The translations under genes were made by a program, and so were the position numbers. 64,000 nucleotides of DNA, from the NCBI GenBank assembly GCA_963513935.1, contig OY740771.1:15146954-15210953 (forward strand), given 5' to 3'. Every line of letters starts with the position of its first letter. Within the stretch, counting starts at the first letter, position 1. The notes under the pieces were generated by a model. That model did no database searches. It was not told the origin of the DNA and saw nothing but the letters and a program-made list of their open reading frames with translations. Below, one piece after another: positions 26,041 through 38,525 of this stretch. This DNA comes from Aphrophora alni. Taxonomy: Eukaryota > Arthropoda > Insecta > Hemiptera > Aphrophoridae.

Positions 26041-26580
26041 TAAAATTCTTCCCTCGACCATAAAAAAATTAAATCTGTATAGGCCTATCCATAAGGATAA
26101 AATATTAAGGATTTTTTAAAGATGGTGTATAATATTACTGATTTATATGAATAGAAAATTTAGGTTAGGTTATGTTATGTTATGTTATGTTAGGTTAGGT
26201 TAGGTTAGGTTATGTTATGTTATGTTATGTTATATTAGGTTAGGTTAGGTTTGATCGTAGATATTATAATTTTTCCCTCGACCATAAAAAAATTTAATCT
26301 GTACATTTAAAAGGATAAAATAATAAATTAAATCTGTATAGGCCTATCCATAAGGATAAAATAAATGGATTTTTTAAAGATGGTATATAATATTACTGAT
26401 TTATATGAATAGATAATTTAACTAAGGTTAGGTTAGGTCGTTAACTATAGATAATAAAATTCTTCCCTCGAACATAAAAAAATTAAATTTGTATATTTAA
26501 AAGGATAAAATATTAAGGAAGTTTTTCAGGTGGGTATAATATTACTAATTTTAGATGAATAGATAATTTATGTCAAAACA
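26041..26580 (+). repeat. Triplicated ~150 bp unit with TTAGG/TTATG tracts
   Basis: Three direct copies start near 26041, 26262 and 26447. Each has TTCCCTCGACCATAAAAAAA (or ...GAACAT...), AAGGATAAAATA, and ATAATATTACTGATTTA followed by GAATAGATAATTTA. Between copies lie TTAGG tracts: 26161-26250, where (TTAGG)n blocks alternate with (TTATG)n, and 26424-26438. Copy 2 has an internal partial duplication of AATCTGTA...AAGGATAAAATA. Confidence 0.85.
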
Positions 26581-27429
26581 ATCCTCCTTGGCCAAGGAAA
26601 GGTACACGAATATAACCGTTACTAATACCCCGTGAGAGTGAGACAGGGATGTCGGTCCTTTTAATTCAGTTTTTTTGCTCACCTTGTCCTTGATCTGCAT
26701 CAAAATAAAAGCATAACAATTAGATTTTAGTGCAAATTAGACGGTGCATTATGATTAGCTACATAGTTAACAATAGTATCCTGGGTATAAAATGTATTAG
26801 AAGAAAGAGCAGAGGGGATATGCAGCTGACATGTTAATATGTGGATTTTTGTTTCTACGTCCTCATTTAGCGACCTCGATCTTGGTAATTTCTGATCACA
26901 TGTAATACAATATATTATATTGCAAACGTATGTATGTCCTAATGACAAAAAGTTTGAAATTTTGAAATTTGTACATCATTTTACCAAATTATAAGTAGAT
27001 TTTTTAATTTTTTTGAAGTTATTTTTTGAACAAATATGTATGTTTTTAAGTATTTTGAAAATGTTTACGGTAGAAAAAAAAACGTTATACATCAGTGCAG
27101 AATTACTGCACAAAATTTTGTTAGTCTTGTTGTGCCCTACAAGTTCGAGTTTATAATTTATACTTCAAAAGGAAATTGTATGTTTTTTAGTTGAACCCCC
27201 AGATAGATTTTTAGGGGAATTTCAACACCATCGTCCTTATGTAATCGCCCACTGTGAAACCTGATTTTACAATTTAACTATTTCTCTTAAAAAATACATT
27301 TTGTAAATTAAATTTTTACATTTCATAATTTTTATTGTTGACATACGTAAACAAGTTGATTAACTCCATTACGGTACACATCCAACCCATCATAAACTGT
27401 AATACAAGCATATACTATAAAAGTAATGA
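26581..27429. other. Intergenic, nothing recognised
   Basis: No supported gene. A minus-strand frame (26727-26948) shows no known motif. Confidence 0.35.
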
Positions 27430-27640
27430 CTTAAATTTGCTTTCGTAAGCGTTATGGGAAATGTTAAATTGCAGTGGTAGAACAAGGGGTCCTATCCAGT
27501 ATGAGAAATGTTTAAAACAGTTGTTACACAGGGTGTATGAACCCAATGGGTCTCGTAGATGTGAATTTCCACTCGCTTCGCTCGAGTTAGTATCTTTTGC
27601 GGGGCTTTTAGAAGCGAAACATAGTAAAGAAGAATAAATT
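27430..27640 (+). repeat. Dispersed repeat, copy 2 (paired with 15410-15720)
   Basis: Direct copy of the family described at 15410. It shares GGAAATGTTAAATTG, the AAGGGGTCCTAT-type segment, AAAAC.GTTGTTA.ACAGG, and the CACTCGCTTCGCTCG segment that begins at 27570. Confidence 0.6.
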
Positions 27641-27964
27641 AAAACAACAACTGTTTAGTATAAACCACAATATTTTAATTGAAACTTGCCGACCATGGTT
27701 TCGCTAGGACTTATACAAGAATGAAACAAAAATGATAAATATACTAAAGAAGCCTACACTCGACACTGCTCAATCTCGTGTCTATACGAATATCACATTT
27801 TCGTCAGGTGTTGTTAGCGTTCAAAATTACAATAATTTGTCGTCGTAAAGAGATTTTGTTGGTATCACTGCATATTAGATTAATTAGAAATATTTTAGTG
27901 TGTTATAAATTGAATTACATAAGAGATACGAAAAAACTTTAAAATTGTCGCCCATTTAACTTTT
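27641..27964. other. Intergenic, nothing recognised
   Basis: AT-rich, no gene or clear repeat. Confidence 0.3.
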
Positions 27965-28990
27965 TCAATTAAAGTTCCTACGGCACCACATGAATTCACA
28001 CAAGTAGGAATCTAGCAAATCTCTACTGGTTTTACATTCATTTGTTCCTTTTAAAATACTGCCCTTAAAAAATTTCAGGCTAACTAACCTAACATTACCT
28101 AATTAACGTTTTACGTAATATATGAATACACAATTTATTGTTCTGAAACCCAATATAAATTTATTTATTTCCAGATGGTGTCTAACAGATCTTCATCCTT
28201 GTTACTGCGGTGCCACATGAATTCACACAAGTAGGAATCTATGAAATCTCTACTGTTTCCACATTCTTTCTGTTCCTTGTAAATTACGGTACCTAACACA
28301 TTTCAGGCTAACTAACCTAACCTAACCAATGTTATACGTAATACACGAATACACAATTTATTGTTCTGAAACCCAATATAAATTGATTTCCTTCCAGATG
28401 GTGTCGAACAGATCTTCATCCTTGTTCCTGCTGTGCCACATGAATTCATATAAGTAAGAATCTAAGAAATCTCTACTGTTTCCACATTCTTTCTGTTCCT
28501 TGTAAAATACGGCACCTAACACATTTCAGGCCAACTAACCTAACACTACCTAATTAACGTTTTACGTAATACATGAATACACAATTTATTGTTCTAAAAC
28601 CCAATATAAATTGATTTCCTTCCAGATGGTGCCAAACAAATCTTCATCCTTGTTCCTAGGGCGCCACACGAATTCATATAAGTAGGAAACTAACAAATCT
28701 GTAGTGGTTCCCCCATTCTTTCTGTTCCTTTTAAAATACGGCACCTAACACATTTCAGGCTAACTAACCTAACATTACCTAACCAACTTTATTCATAATA
28801 TATAAATACACACTTTATTGGTCTGGAGCACAATATAAACTGATGACCTTCCAGGTGGTGTTAAACAAATCTTCATCCTTGTTCCTAGGGCGCCACGCGA
28901 ATTCATATAAGTAGGAAACTAACAAATCTGTAGTGGTTCTCCCATTCTTTCTGTTTTTTGTAAAATACACGCCAACAACGTTTCATCTAT
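27965..28990 (+). repeat. Five-copy ~227 bp tandem array
   Basis: An anchor CACATGAATTCA (or variant) places a GAATTC site at 27992, 28219, 28442, 28670 and 28899, giving periods of 227, 223, 228 and 229 bp. Each unit runs through AAGTAGGAA, AAATCTCTACTGG, TTTCTGTTCCTT, CACATTTCAGGCTAACTAAC, CTAACATTACCTAA, ACACAATTTATTG, TTCCAGATGGTGT and AACAGATCTTCATCC. The first and last copies are most diverged, typical of array edges. Each unit carries a degenerate CCTAA (complement of TTAGG) segment. No coding capacity. Confidence 0.9.
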
Positions 28991-30490
28991 TCTATCAGGG
29001 GAGACTCTGTCTTCTATTTATGTCAATAGAAAATTGTTTCGACTGGCGGTTCTCTTCATGAATAGACCCGATATTTCTATTTGTTTACGAGTGTTTTAGA
29101 AAACTTGTGCAAAGTTTGGGAGATAATTCCATACGAAACAAAATTAAAACTTTGATTTTTCATTTCGCTTAACAAACATTTTCTTTTTCATCCTCGAGAA
29201 ATCGTATTTTTGTAACGAGAGATTCGCCTCAATAGAGAACTCACAGATGCCAACCTGTGATTGATATGTGTGAACTCTAGTCACAGAGTAGAAAGTATTC
29301 ATTTGAGCACGTTCAGACCCAACTCGTGCTGCTAGTAGTCAGCATATGTCACGCTATCTGTACATCTGACACTAGTATCTCAATGGGGGCGCATTTTGTG
29401 GTTTCTTTGAGTCACTGGAAAGACGGTTGCTATTGACATGCCCTATCATCAATCTCTTATCTCGTTGCAGATCTTGCAGTACTAATATCTTTCTTTGTTT
29501 GCGTTTCAACCCGAGTAAATATGTTAAAGGATTTTCAAATTCATGTTTATTTCTAATTTCTGATCACGCGGTGTTGTTGAACATTAGGAATTTTAAATCC
29601 TTAAAAAACTTCAGTTAGAATATAATAAATGCAGTTTTAAAAATTTGGTTTTCATTGTTCCTCGTGGAAATTCAGTAATCAAATAACAGAAACGTATAAA
29701 TTTGTGCAATGATTACTTAATACGAAATATACTAAATATAGGGTGGTAATCGCAAATAATTTCGACCTCTAGTTTTTTCGACGATCCATCTGTCCGTCAG
29801 CCGTAAGTGAAAACAATAGCGGCCACAAGAATTAGGATAGAAGCATAGTATAGGGGACTGTAGCGTTCTCATATAGAATCCTATAGAAATTATATAAAAA
29901 ATTAAAATTCCAAAATGGTGGCTATTTTAAAGTGTCTTTGTTTATATCTCGTAAATTATTCGACTTATAACACATTAAATTAGATAAATATTTTCAGATT
30001 TTAATTCTGCTTGTAATGGTACGAAAACCACCCCTCTACGATGACAAAATGTCAAGGTTTTTGATACCTCATTTCTCAAGAAAATATGATACGGTGTAGT
30101 TAACAGTCGCTGACACTTCAAAAAATCTTTGCTGTCCGTTACGGCTGAGAAAGTAACATACAAAAGTGAGTAAAAACTTTTTAAATTATACACTTCTACG
30201 TGGCCCATGAGGGCCTATTTGACGTCAAGAACGTAATTTTTAAACGGATGTACCCTATTGAGTAAGCTTGATCTACGAATACAGTTAAACATTTTTTTAA
30301 AAGGTAGAATATTGTGCATTACGTTTAGAGTATCTGTTTGTATTACCTTGTGTACTGGGTACGTAGTCTACCATTAAGTCGCAAATCAACTGGTTTCGAT
30401 GTTGATTTAATTTCATCATGTTTGATTATTTTAAGCGTTTGAACTAGTTATTTAATTATTATTTTTTAAATAGTAATAATTTAATCAAAA
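28991..30490. other. Intergenic, nothing recognised
   Basis: No gene supported. The segment 29730-30260 has the style of the widespread non-coding repeats (AAATGGTGGCTATTTTAAAG near 29913) without boundaries I can define. The frames at 29427-29618 and 29975-30208 are unrecognised. Confidence 0.35.
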
Positions 30491-30495
30491 TATGT

Positions 30496-30723
<228 letters not shown>

Positions 30724-30915
30724 ATAGTGTTTGTGTAAGATCACCTGTTTAATTTATAATGTTATACATAGTGTTACAAAATTGCATTTTCTAACATCAG
30801 GAGCTGGATTCCCTCATCAAAATTGAGAAAAGTTCTAGTGAACATGTTCTAAATTTTTAGTTTTCAAGATATCCGTCTGTCTGTTTTTTAAAGAAAAAAA
30901 TGTTTATCTGAGAAC

Positions 30916-31136
30916 GTATAACAAACACGCAGAACACAATTCTCATTAAAAATACGCCTAAGTATCAGACGCGTTTCAACGACAAGGTCGTCCTCCTCAG
31001 TGATACACGAGCTACACCAATCAAACTCCAACTGAATTCATAAAAGGAGTACAAGGAGGACGACGTTGTCGTTGAAACGCGTCTGATACTTAGGCGTATT
31101 TTTTATGAGAATTGTGTTCTGTGTGTTTAGTTATAC
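30916..31136. mobile_element. Foldback element, ~83 bp arms
   Basis: The left arm (about 30916-30997) reads GTATAACAAACACGCAGAAC ... AATACGCCTAAGTATCAGAC, GCGTTTCAACGACAAGGTCG, TCCTCCT. The right arm (about 31053-31136) is its reverse complement (AGGAGGACGACGTTGTCGTT ... GTTCTGTGTGTTTAGTTATAC) with a few mismatches. The ~55 bp loop is unique. A related GAAACGCGTCT phrase lies at 47318. The arms show no coding potential. Confidence 0.85.
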
Positions 31137-32892
31137 TGTATAATTTTTCTCATAAGTCAAGCTCAACATTTAATATATCTGAGAACGGTTTGACGGATTG
31201 AATTGAATCTTGGTGACACCTATTAAGGCAAAGAAATATTAAAAAATACCTAACCCAATCCATTAATCCGTTTCAAAATGGAGACGGCTTAATTAAAAAA
31301 TCTAAATAACTTAATATGGAAAATTTTAATGAAAAATTTAAACAGCAGCCATTTTGAAACGGATTATTGGATTAGGATGGTTATTTTTTTTTCCACAATA
31401 CTACATTATCTTGTTTGGTAATATGACAAGTTTCAATTTAATCCGACTTGGAAATATAAAAATAATTTGTGAAAAATAAATGCTGGATATCTGAAAAAGT
31501 ATTCTTAGTTGTCATTTAGTAAACCACTTCCTGAAGTTTGAAAATACAATTTTACAACACTCTGTATGTAGTTGTTTCATTTATTTTTTTTAAATTTATT
31601 TTTTTCAACAAAAATATGAAAATTAATTTAGAAGTTGAAGTTTAATGAAAAATTTCTTATTACCAATGAAATGTGTAATCAGCTTTTACTATCTAGAGCT
31701 TATTATAATATGCCTAGATACAACTAGGTTGCTTCAGGCTAAATGTAGCTTCATAAACCTTAAAAAAATAAATCTCCGAATAAAAAACTCTAAATAATTT
31801 TCCAATTTATGGATCCAATCTAATTTAACACTGCCCTTTGCTATAATCCAGATTTTTCAATTATTCTTCACCGTATACAAGAAAAGGTAGTGCTGATATT
31901 CTGTAAAGTTAGTCCATACAAGACAAAATCACTTAGTATTCTAATGTATGTTTTATCATAATGGAAATACGTTGTAAGTGTAAAATTACTTTTGGGCCAC
32001 CCAGTGTTACACGATCAGTCAATAAAGAATTCATATCACTTTTTACCTTTAACCTATGTACGTATAACCTTGGTAAATACCATTAGAGTAATGTTTAACA
32101 TTTACCAGGCAAGGTGTATACTTTGCTTTGTAACTCTATTATCGATCCAAGAAATGATTATCAATTATATTGGAAGTCGATTCTAATAACACGTTTCTCA
32201 TAATTTATTCACTGTTTTAGATGAATTATGTAATTTAAAATCAATCAATTACATTATTATTATTATAAACATATTCTTGGGTAATATCATATAAATGAAT
32301 GCAAGACGTTTTGTGAATTTGATATCAAGTGGTAAACATAAAACATTTAGAAAAGTGAAAAACCCAATATAGCCTAGTAGCGTGTTAGAAATTAAAAAAA
32401 AATAATAATAATAAGAAGAAAAAGATTAAGATTAATCGTTGGTTTGAGCAGTGAAACTAAAATATGTCAATTCTAACACCGATTTTAGAAGGAAAGAAAG
32501 GTCTGATTAACTAGATATACAGGACATGAAAGAAGTAATCGAAAATCACAAATAAAACACTAACACAATTAACGATAGAAAGATTAATAAACCCTTATGT
32601 ATGTTTCGAGTTACCATCCTCAGAGTGATAGGCTATAATTTGGTCAACGCGGTTTGGTTGTTGTGCATTGTTTACGATAGACAGACAAACGTCATTCCAT
32701 TTTTTTTTTAAATCCGGAAGATATTAAAATTGGATTTCCAATAACCTTGCAACGATTTTTTTGACCCATCACATAACTTTCTCTGTATTGCATAAAGAGT
32801 GCTTTTAACCCCCTCTCTGTTTTGAACACAACTTACATCAGTTTATTTTTTAACCAATAGGATTCACATTAAACGTAAATACACTTACGTTT
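31137..32892. other. Intergenic, nothing recognised
   Basis: AT-rich. The phrase AACGGTTTGACGGATTGAAT near 31188 is of the generic non-coding repeat type. The plus-strand frame 31992-32186 is unrecognised. Confidence 0.35.
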
Positions 32893-33525
32893 TGAGTGTT
32901 TGGGAATTTCAGGGGACCACTCACTCTATGTCCAATATGTAGGAGGGTACTTCAATAACTTAATACGAAGGCGGTCATGCGACTATTTGGTAAACACTGT
33001 CTTTGTTCTAAAAAACAGTGGTTGAATCAAAAGTGAATATGTTTTTACCGCTTTCGATATATCAGTAGGTTTAAGATTTAGTAATCGACTTGACAGTTCT
33101 TATGAGAAAGCGTTCATGCGACTATTTGGTAAACACTGTCTTTTTCCTAAAACACAGCGGTTGAATCAAAACTGAAAAAGGTTTTACTGTTTATGAGATA
33201 TCAGTTAGTTTTAAGATTTAGGAGTCGACTTGACTCCTAATAAGTTGTAATGATAAGTTAGTTTGTCATGCGAAATCGAAGTTGAACTAAAATTTAAAAT
33301 AAGTTGTACAGTTTTCTAGATAACCTAACCTAACCTATACCTATTTACAGATCTTTAAAACGGTAAAACCTTTTTTCAATTTTGTTCAACCACTTTTTTT
33401 TTTAGAAAAAAGACAGTATTAAACATTTTGTCGCATGACCACTTTCGCATTCAATTTTTGACGTTGACTCCTACATCTTGGACAATGAGTGATCGCGTAA
33501 AATTCCCCAATATTTAAAATTTAGT
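32893..33525. mobile_element. Foldback element with internal tandem duplication
   Basis: The left outer segment (32905-32955: GGGAATTT...CCACTCACT...CCAATATGTAGGAG) pairs with the right outer segment (33467-33515: CTCCTACATCTTGGACAATG AGTG...AAATTCCCC). Inside the left arm, a ~133 bp block beginning CATGCGACTATTTGGTAAAC, with ACACTGTCTTT and GGTTGAATCAAAA.TGAA, is present twice in tandem (about 32978 and 33116). One inverted copy lies in the right arm (33355-33445). A CCTAACCTAACCTA segment lies at 33321-33337 in the loop. Confidence 0.75.
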
Positions 33526-34049
33526 ATTTTTACAATTATAGGCCTAATAGGTAAGATTGATTAAAAATGTGCAAAAATAGGGTGAAGGACTTTAAAAGCA
33601 CCCTGTATATGATATAGTAAAGGCGCTATCTGAAGGGTTTCTATCGCGTTTCTGATCATGTGGAGAGAACAATGCACCTTATTGGTCACGTTAGATTTAG
33701 ATTTTCTAAATTCAACAGGGCACTGTTTTGGTACGTCAACCTCAAGCTGTCTCAACACCGTACCTTGAGATTATTTGAGTTCTTCAAGCTGAAAATATAA
33801 CTAAAAACCATTAGATTTCGCGGAGAAATAAAACCTAATGGATAACAAATATATACACTTCTTCACGTAGCAGCTAGTGACTGACGCTCTTTGTATATAG
33901 AACATATATGAGACTCAGTGGGGAAAATTGTAGTTGGATACCTTTAGAACAGATATTTTATAGTTTAAAACTGATCAAAAGGAATTTCGTGTTGTGTCTT
34001 AGAGGTATCAAGGTTCTGTCGAAGTTATGAAAGTTACAGGGTTGACCCA
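33526..34049. other. Intergenic, with a CACCCTG element end
   Basis: GCACCCTG at 33599-33606 followed by TA has the shape of a right terminus of the CAGGGTG-type elements seen elsewhere. I could not find its partner. No gene recognised. Confidence 0.35.
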
Positions 34050-34684
34050 ACACTATCATTGTGAAAATACTAAAGGTTCAAAAGAAAGCTGTTAGACTAT
34101 TGTCTAATGCTGGTATAGAGAAAATTGTCGCCCCATTTTTATTAGACTAAAGATTATGACCGTAATTAATCTGTATCTCTTTGATTTACTGACACATATT
34201 ATAATCAATACAGCGGAAGACCTCTATAGGTCTAGTGTTCATTGCTATAATACAAGAAATAGCTGTCTTATTGATGTTCCCTACTGTCGTCTGACTAAGT
34301 CTACAAACAGTTTCTATGTTCTGGGATTACAGCTCTTCAATGGTCTGCCACAAAGGTTAAACTTCATAAATGGCTTATTATGAATCCATTTTATGATATT
34401 AGGGAATTCAGTGGCATAAACATCCCTTAAATAACTAAATTGGAGGCTGAATGGTCTGATATTTTAAATTTTAGTGTATTTTGTTATATTATATAATGCA
34501 ATAATTGTATTCAGATTGAAACCAGAAACATGTGTTTTTATAAATTATTTGTATGTTATAACAAATTGTGTAGCTTGTTTGTACAAATTATAATTAATAT
34601 TATTTAATTGTAAAGTAGAACTTTGACAATGCCTATTGCATTATTTAATGTTTAATGGCTGTATGTAAATAAATAAATAAATGA
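34050..34684 (+). pseudogene. Jockey-like LINE 3' end, decayed
   Basis: From about 34057 the translation reads VKILKVQKKAVRLLSNAG, then IEKIVAPFLLD and stops. After a frame change (34156 on) it reads INLYLFDLLTHIIIN, then HCYNTRNSCLIDVPYCRLTK, STNSFYVLGLQLFNGLPQ. The order 'LQKKAVR', 'LYLFDLL', 'HCYNTRN', 'PYCRLTKS..SF...G..LFN.LP' is the standard C-terminal end of jockey-clade reverse transcriptases. The 3'UTR is ~280 bp and ends in an (AAAT)n tail at 34665-34682. A frameshift and stops make it dead. It is 5'-truncated, as expected for target-primed reverse transcription. Confidence 0.85.
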
Positions 34685-35269
34685 AGAAGAAAGCGTTGTA
34701 GTCGCGAAAAGTAAAGTCCACGTCAGTTTTTAAGGACATTCACTTCATGATCTTAGGCAGACGGAAAAGGATTTTTTTCACGTAATAATAAATCATATTC
34801 CTATCTGTTGACGTCGTTATAATTATTGCAAGCACGACGCTAATTTAAAATTTAGTTTCATTTTGGCATCATTACATGTAGATTTTCAAGCTGTACTAAA
34901 CGAGCTGTTGAGGAACGTTGTAAGATAATGAAAAACAGGGCAACCATTTTGAAATTTACTGACTGATTATTCCGGTTTTAAACTCGTACAGTGGTTTTTG
35001 TGCAACCGAGCCTGCATGCCAAATTTGAGTAAAACCGAACCGCAATTGCAGCATTTGACTGTTTACTAATTTAAGTTTACTCCAATGACCTTAGTGTAAG
35101 CTTTTCCATTAAAGACATGAAAATAACAACAATTTTCCATGAAATAGTTTTAATATTCTACATACCTGTAATATGTATTAGTCGACCCTCAAAACACTGT
35201 CAAAATGTATACAATGTTTCGATTTATATTTTAGTACCCAACGTCTACCTGATGTAGTACAATAGACTG
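34685..35269. other. Intergenic, nothing recognised
   Basis: No supported gene or repeat boundary. Confidence 0.3.
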
Positions 35270-35345
35270 GGACAAGTGCAACGTTCTAGCGGTTAGGACC
35301 CTCGTCTTTTGATTGAAGAAAATATCCAAGGGACAAGTAGTTTGT
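35270..35345 (+). other. tRNA-like A-box, possible SINE head
   Basis: GTTCTAGCGGTTAGGACCCT at 35283-35302 closely resembles the tRNA A-box region (the TAGTGGTTAGGA type of Glu/Asp tRNAs). No B-box or cloverleaf follows, so it is not a tRNA gene. It may be a tRNA-derived SINE head or chance. Confidence 0.25.
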
Positions 35346-37794
35346 GGAGACAAAGGGATCTGGTGCCCTGGAGCCGTTATACACACATGGTAAGTTACTA
35401 GTTCACATCACTTCAAATACGAGTAGTTTTATATCTCGAATTTATTATTAGTTTTATACTTGAAATAAATAAAAAGGATGTTTTAAAGTCATTAACAATT
35501 TATCTTGATGATCGTGCGATGGTATTTTGTATAGTTTTAGGCTTAAAAAAATGTTTGTCAAACCATTAGTGAATAAAGGAGAAATGAAAACTGGAGTAAA
35601 AATTTAACAACAAAATGTGTGACGTCAATTTAGAAAATACAGGATGTTTCCAAAATATTATCCTAAACTTTAGAATAAGTACAATTCTTTCCTAAAATGG
35701 TAAATTTTCCTTCTGTACACTATTGTGTTTTTTTTTTTTTTTGTTTTTTTCAAAATACATTACATTTTTTGGAAGTAAGTTAAATATCGAGTCTAAATTG
35801 GTGATTTTGTATGTAATCTTTTATCAATATACCTATTAGTGTACCAGAAATTTCTTTTTTATCTTTACAAAATGGCGGCCGTTTAAAATTATCAATGTCA
35901 AATATATCTAAAACCAACACTTTACAGAAAATGTACAAGAAACCAAAATTTTTACTTTTTCAATGAAAAGGGTTTTATAACTATTCAATATAAAAAAAAG
36001 ATGATCGAGTTATTCTCAAAAAACTGGAAACATAATTTCTTGATAATTGTCTACAACAGGCAAAACTATTCTAAAACCAAAAAAAAAAATTGTTAATTTA
36101 AACTTTTAATCTCCAAAATTGTTAACGACCGTTATTTTGAAAAATATAAAAAATTTGTTTTTGTTATACTCCTTGTAAATAGTAAAAATTTAAAATGTTT
36201 ATACCAAATTTGAACTAATGTGAACTTGTTAATACAATTATTAAACCCTTTTAATACCTTATAATATCTTAATTAAACACAAGGTCTAATACACCAGTTA
36301 CAATTACAAACTGGTATAAGCCAGTAGATGTTCTTAAAGATTACCAGAAAAGTTCAATACCAGGAGGTAAAATCGCCTCTTCAAAATGTCAACACAATTT
36401 TTCGAAACTGCTTTGCATTTTAAAATTTGCATAACAGCTGTTTTATGGAATCAAGAGTATTAAAATAACTACCTCATATTTATAAAGTGTATGGCCAACA
36501 TTACTGTTATCCAGGAAAATAATTATCAATTTATCAAAAATATTTTCATTTTTGCAGTCCTGCCAAGTGACCAAAAGAAAAAACAAAATATTGGTTTTCA
36601 TTTTTTAAAATTCATTACAGTCTACCATGTTTCAATTTTAAATTCAATTCAAATGTTTTAGGTACGGAAAATAGACATTTGAAAACACTTTAAACCTTTT
36701 ATTTTCACAAATTTGAGCGCTTATAGTTGCTAAACAGTTAAAGATATCGAAAAATATCCAAAAATAAAAAAGCTTTAAAATAATGTGTTTTTCCCAAAAT
36801 TTCCATAAACTAAGGATCAACAGTAAAATTTTGAGCCGACCGCCATATTGGAAAATGGCTGGTGAAAATTTTAGTAAAACCTCTAGTTTAAATCTTGTAA
36901 TTTTAAGGATTCCTTTTTAAAGTTTTTTGTAACTTTGTATTTATCGAATAAAACTGGGGGTCACACCTGTTTTAATCACTCAATATGAAAATATTTTCCT
37001 TCTTTTGTTAAAACAAGCATCATTAATTTGTAGCCAAACTAAATGACAAACCGTGAATACTGCACCGGCTCAGCTGTCGTTTTAAAAACCTTAGCTTACA
37101 AGTTCGTACAAGAAATCATTTGAAACGAATCAGAACAGATTCAAGCCAGGTGCTTATCCGCACAAGTTTATACATAGCCAGAACAACCCCCCTAAGAGAG
37201 GGGTGTTGCAACGAGGGGAGTATTAAGGGCTAAACGGGAAGGTTTGAGCCGGTTTTATACTTGTACTTAAGAGAGAGAAGAAAAATTCTGGTCTAACCGG
37301 ATGTGGAAACAATCTATTAAGTTCCGGTGGTGAAATAGCCTACAAGATGTGTTGCAATTGTTAGGAAATACCCTGTGGACAAAAGCACACTTGATCAACT
37401 TAATTGCATGTTACCCCTTCTTGCGCAAGGGAGGTCTCTGTTGGAAGCTGAGAGTTGCTAAACTGTACATTGCGCAACTTTGCCTAATAAATATTGTACA
37501 ATACCCATAGTAGATTATCACAAATGTGACACAATGTCGCAAAAACGAACCATATATATTACGTAAACTTTCTCAGTCTTATACAGAGTGTTTCATTACA
37601 CGTGTTCAATATCGAAATTAATGTAATTAAATGTATGAATAAACAGTGCACAAACTTAAAATAAATGTTTGGACAAACTTTATCCCTCAAATAAAAACTA
37701 ATCAAAACTGTCCGTCATTAAATATACTTCGATACTTGTCAAAAATAAAATTGAACCATTTTGAAGACAACGTTTTAAAGCAAACACAGTTACT
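35346..37794. other. Intergenic, with unpaired element ends
   Basis: A TACAGGATGTTTCC terminus at 35639 and AAAATGGCGGCCGTTT at 35870 mark the left part of a CAGGGTG-type element whose right end I cannot place. At 37185-37205 CCCCCCTAAGAGAGGGGTG forms a small hairpin. TGTTGGAAGCTGAGAGTTGC at 37439, followed by an AATAAA near 37486, has the look of an LTR fragment, but there is no second copy. TACAGAGTGTTTCATTAC at 37583 is another unpaired element tip. No gene recognised. Confidence 0.35.
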
Positions 37795-38525
37795 GAAGCC
37801 TGAATTTGTACCATAAACACGTCCTCAGCGGGTCCCCAAAATTAAATTTGGTAAAAATGGACCTTTTAAGAGGTTTCCTTAACCGTTTTATTTTATCTTC
37901 TGTTTAGTACACTGTTTTTGGTTAGGTTAAATCAGGATATGTTAGGTTAAATAAAGGAAAGTAAGGTTAGGTTAGGTTAGGTAGGATTAAGTTAGGTTAT
38001 ATTTTACTAAAATTTGAAAATCAAACAAAAACTAACATATAAATCTCATTATTTATATTGTTTAGATCATAGTGAAATGGAAGTTTTGTTCTTTGGAATC
38101 CATGTTCTGATTTTAAGAGCACAATTTGAAATTTATTAATTTTAACAAAAAAGTTACGGTCACCTAAAATTGTACCATAAACACGACCTGAAAATCGTAT
38201 TTGGTGAAAATGAAGCAGTTATGACTATTGTCACGGTTCTTTTTGTTTTTGATAATTATTCCTTAACTCTCTTATTTTCTACTTGCAATTTAGTACACTG
38301 TTTAGGTTAGGTTAAGGCAGGTTATAGTAGGTTAGGTTAGGTTACGATAGTTTATATTAGGTTAGGTGTACATATTTTACTTCAATATGAACGACTACGA
38401 ACAAAAAATAGCATATAAATCGATTTATTTATCTATTTTAGATCTTTGTAAAATGGAAGTTTTGTTCTTACGAATCCAGGGTCTAACTTTATGGTTACAA
38501 ATTAAATTTTAATAATTTCAACCTT
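37795..38525 (+). repeat. Two-copy 364 bp tandem repeat with TTAGG tracts
   Basis: GTACCATAAACACG occurs at 37808 and 38172. The following text is shared in order: TTGGT.AAAATG, a CTTAAC...TTTATTTT segment, TTTAGTACACTGTTT, a TTAGG tract (37920-37998 and 38304-38367), then ACATATAAATC.....TTATTTAT, AAATGGAAGTTTTGTTCTT and GAATCCA. The TTAGG tracts are interspersed with variants and sit at the same place in both copies, so they predate the duplication. Confidence 0.85.

Noticed and set aside
27965..28990. CRISPR-like array
   Set aside because: The period is ~227 bp and the whole unit is repeated, without a repeat/spacer structure; the context is an insect genome.
35283..35302. tRNA gene
   Set aside because: A-box only; no B-box, no acceptor-stem pairing or anticodon arm.
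37439..37500. Solo LTR of a Copia-type element
   Set aside because: Only a TGTTGGAA start and an AATAAA; no second LTR, primer-binding site or target duplication visible.
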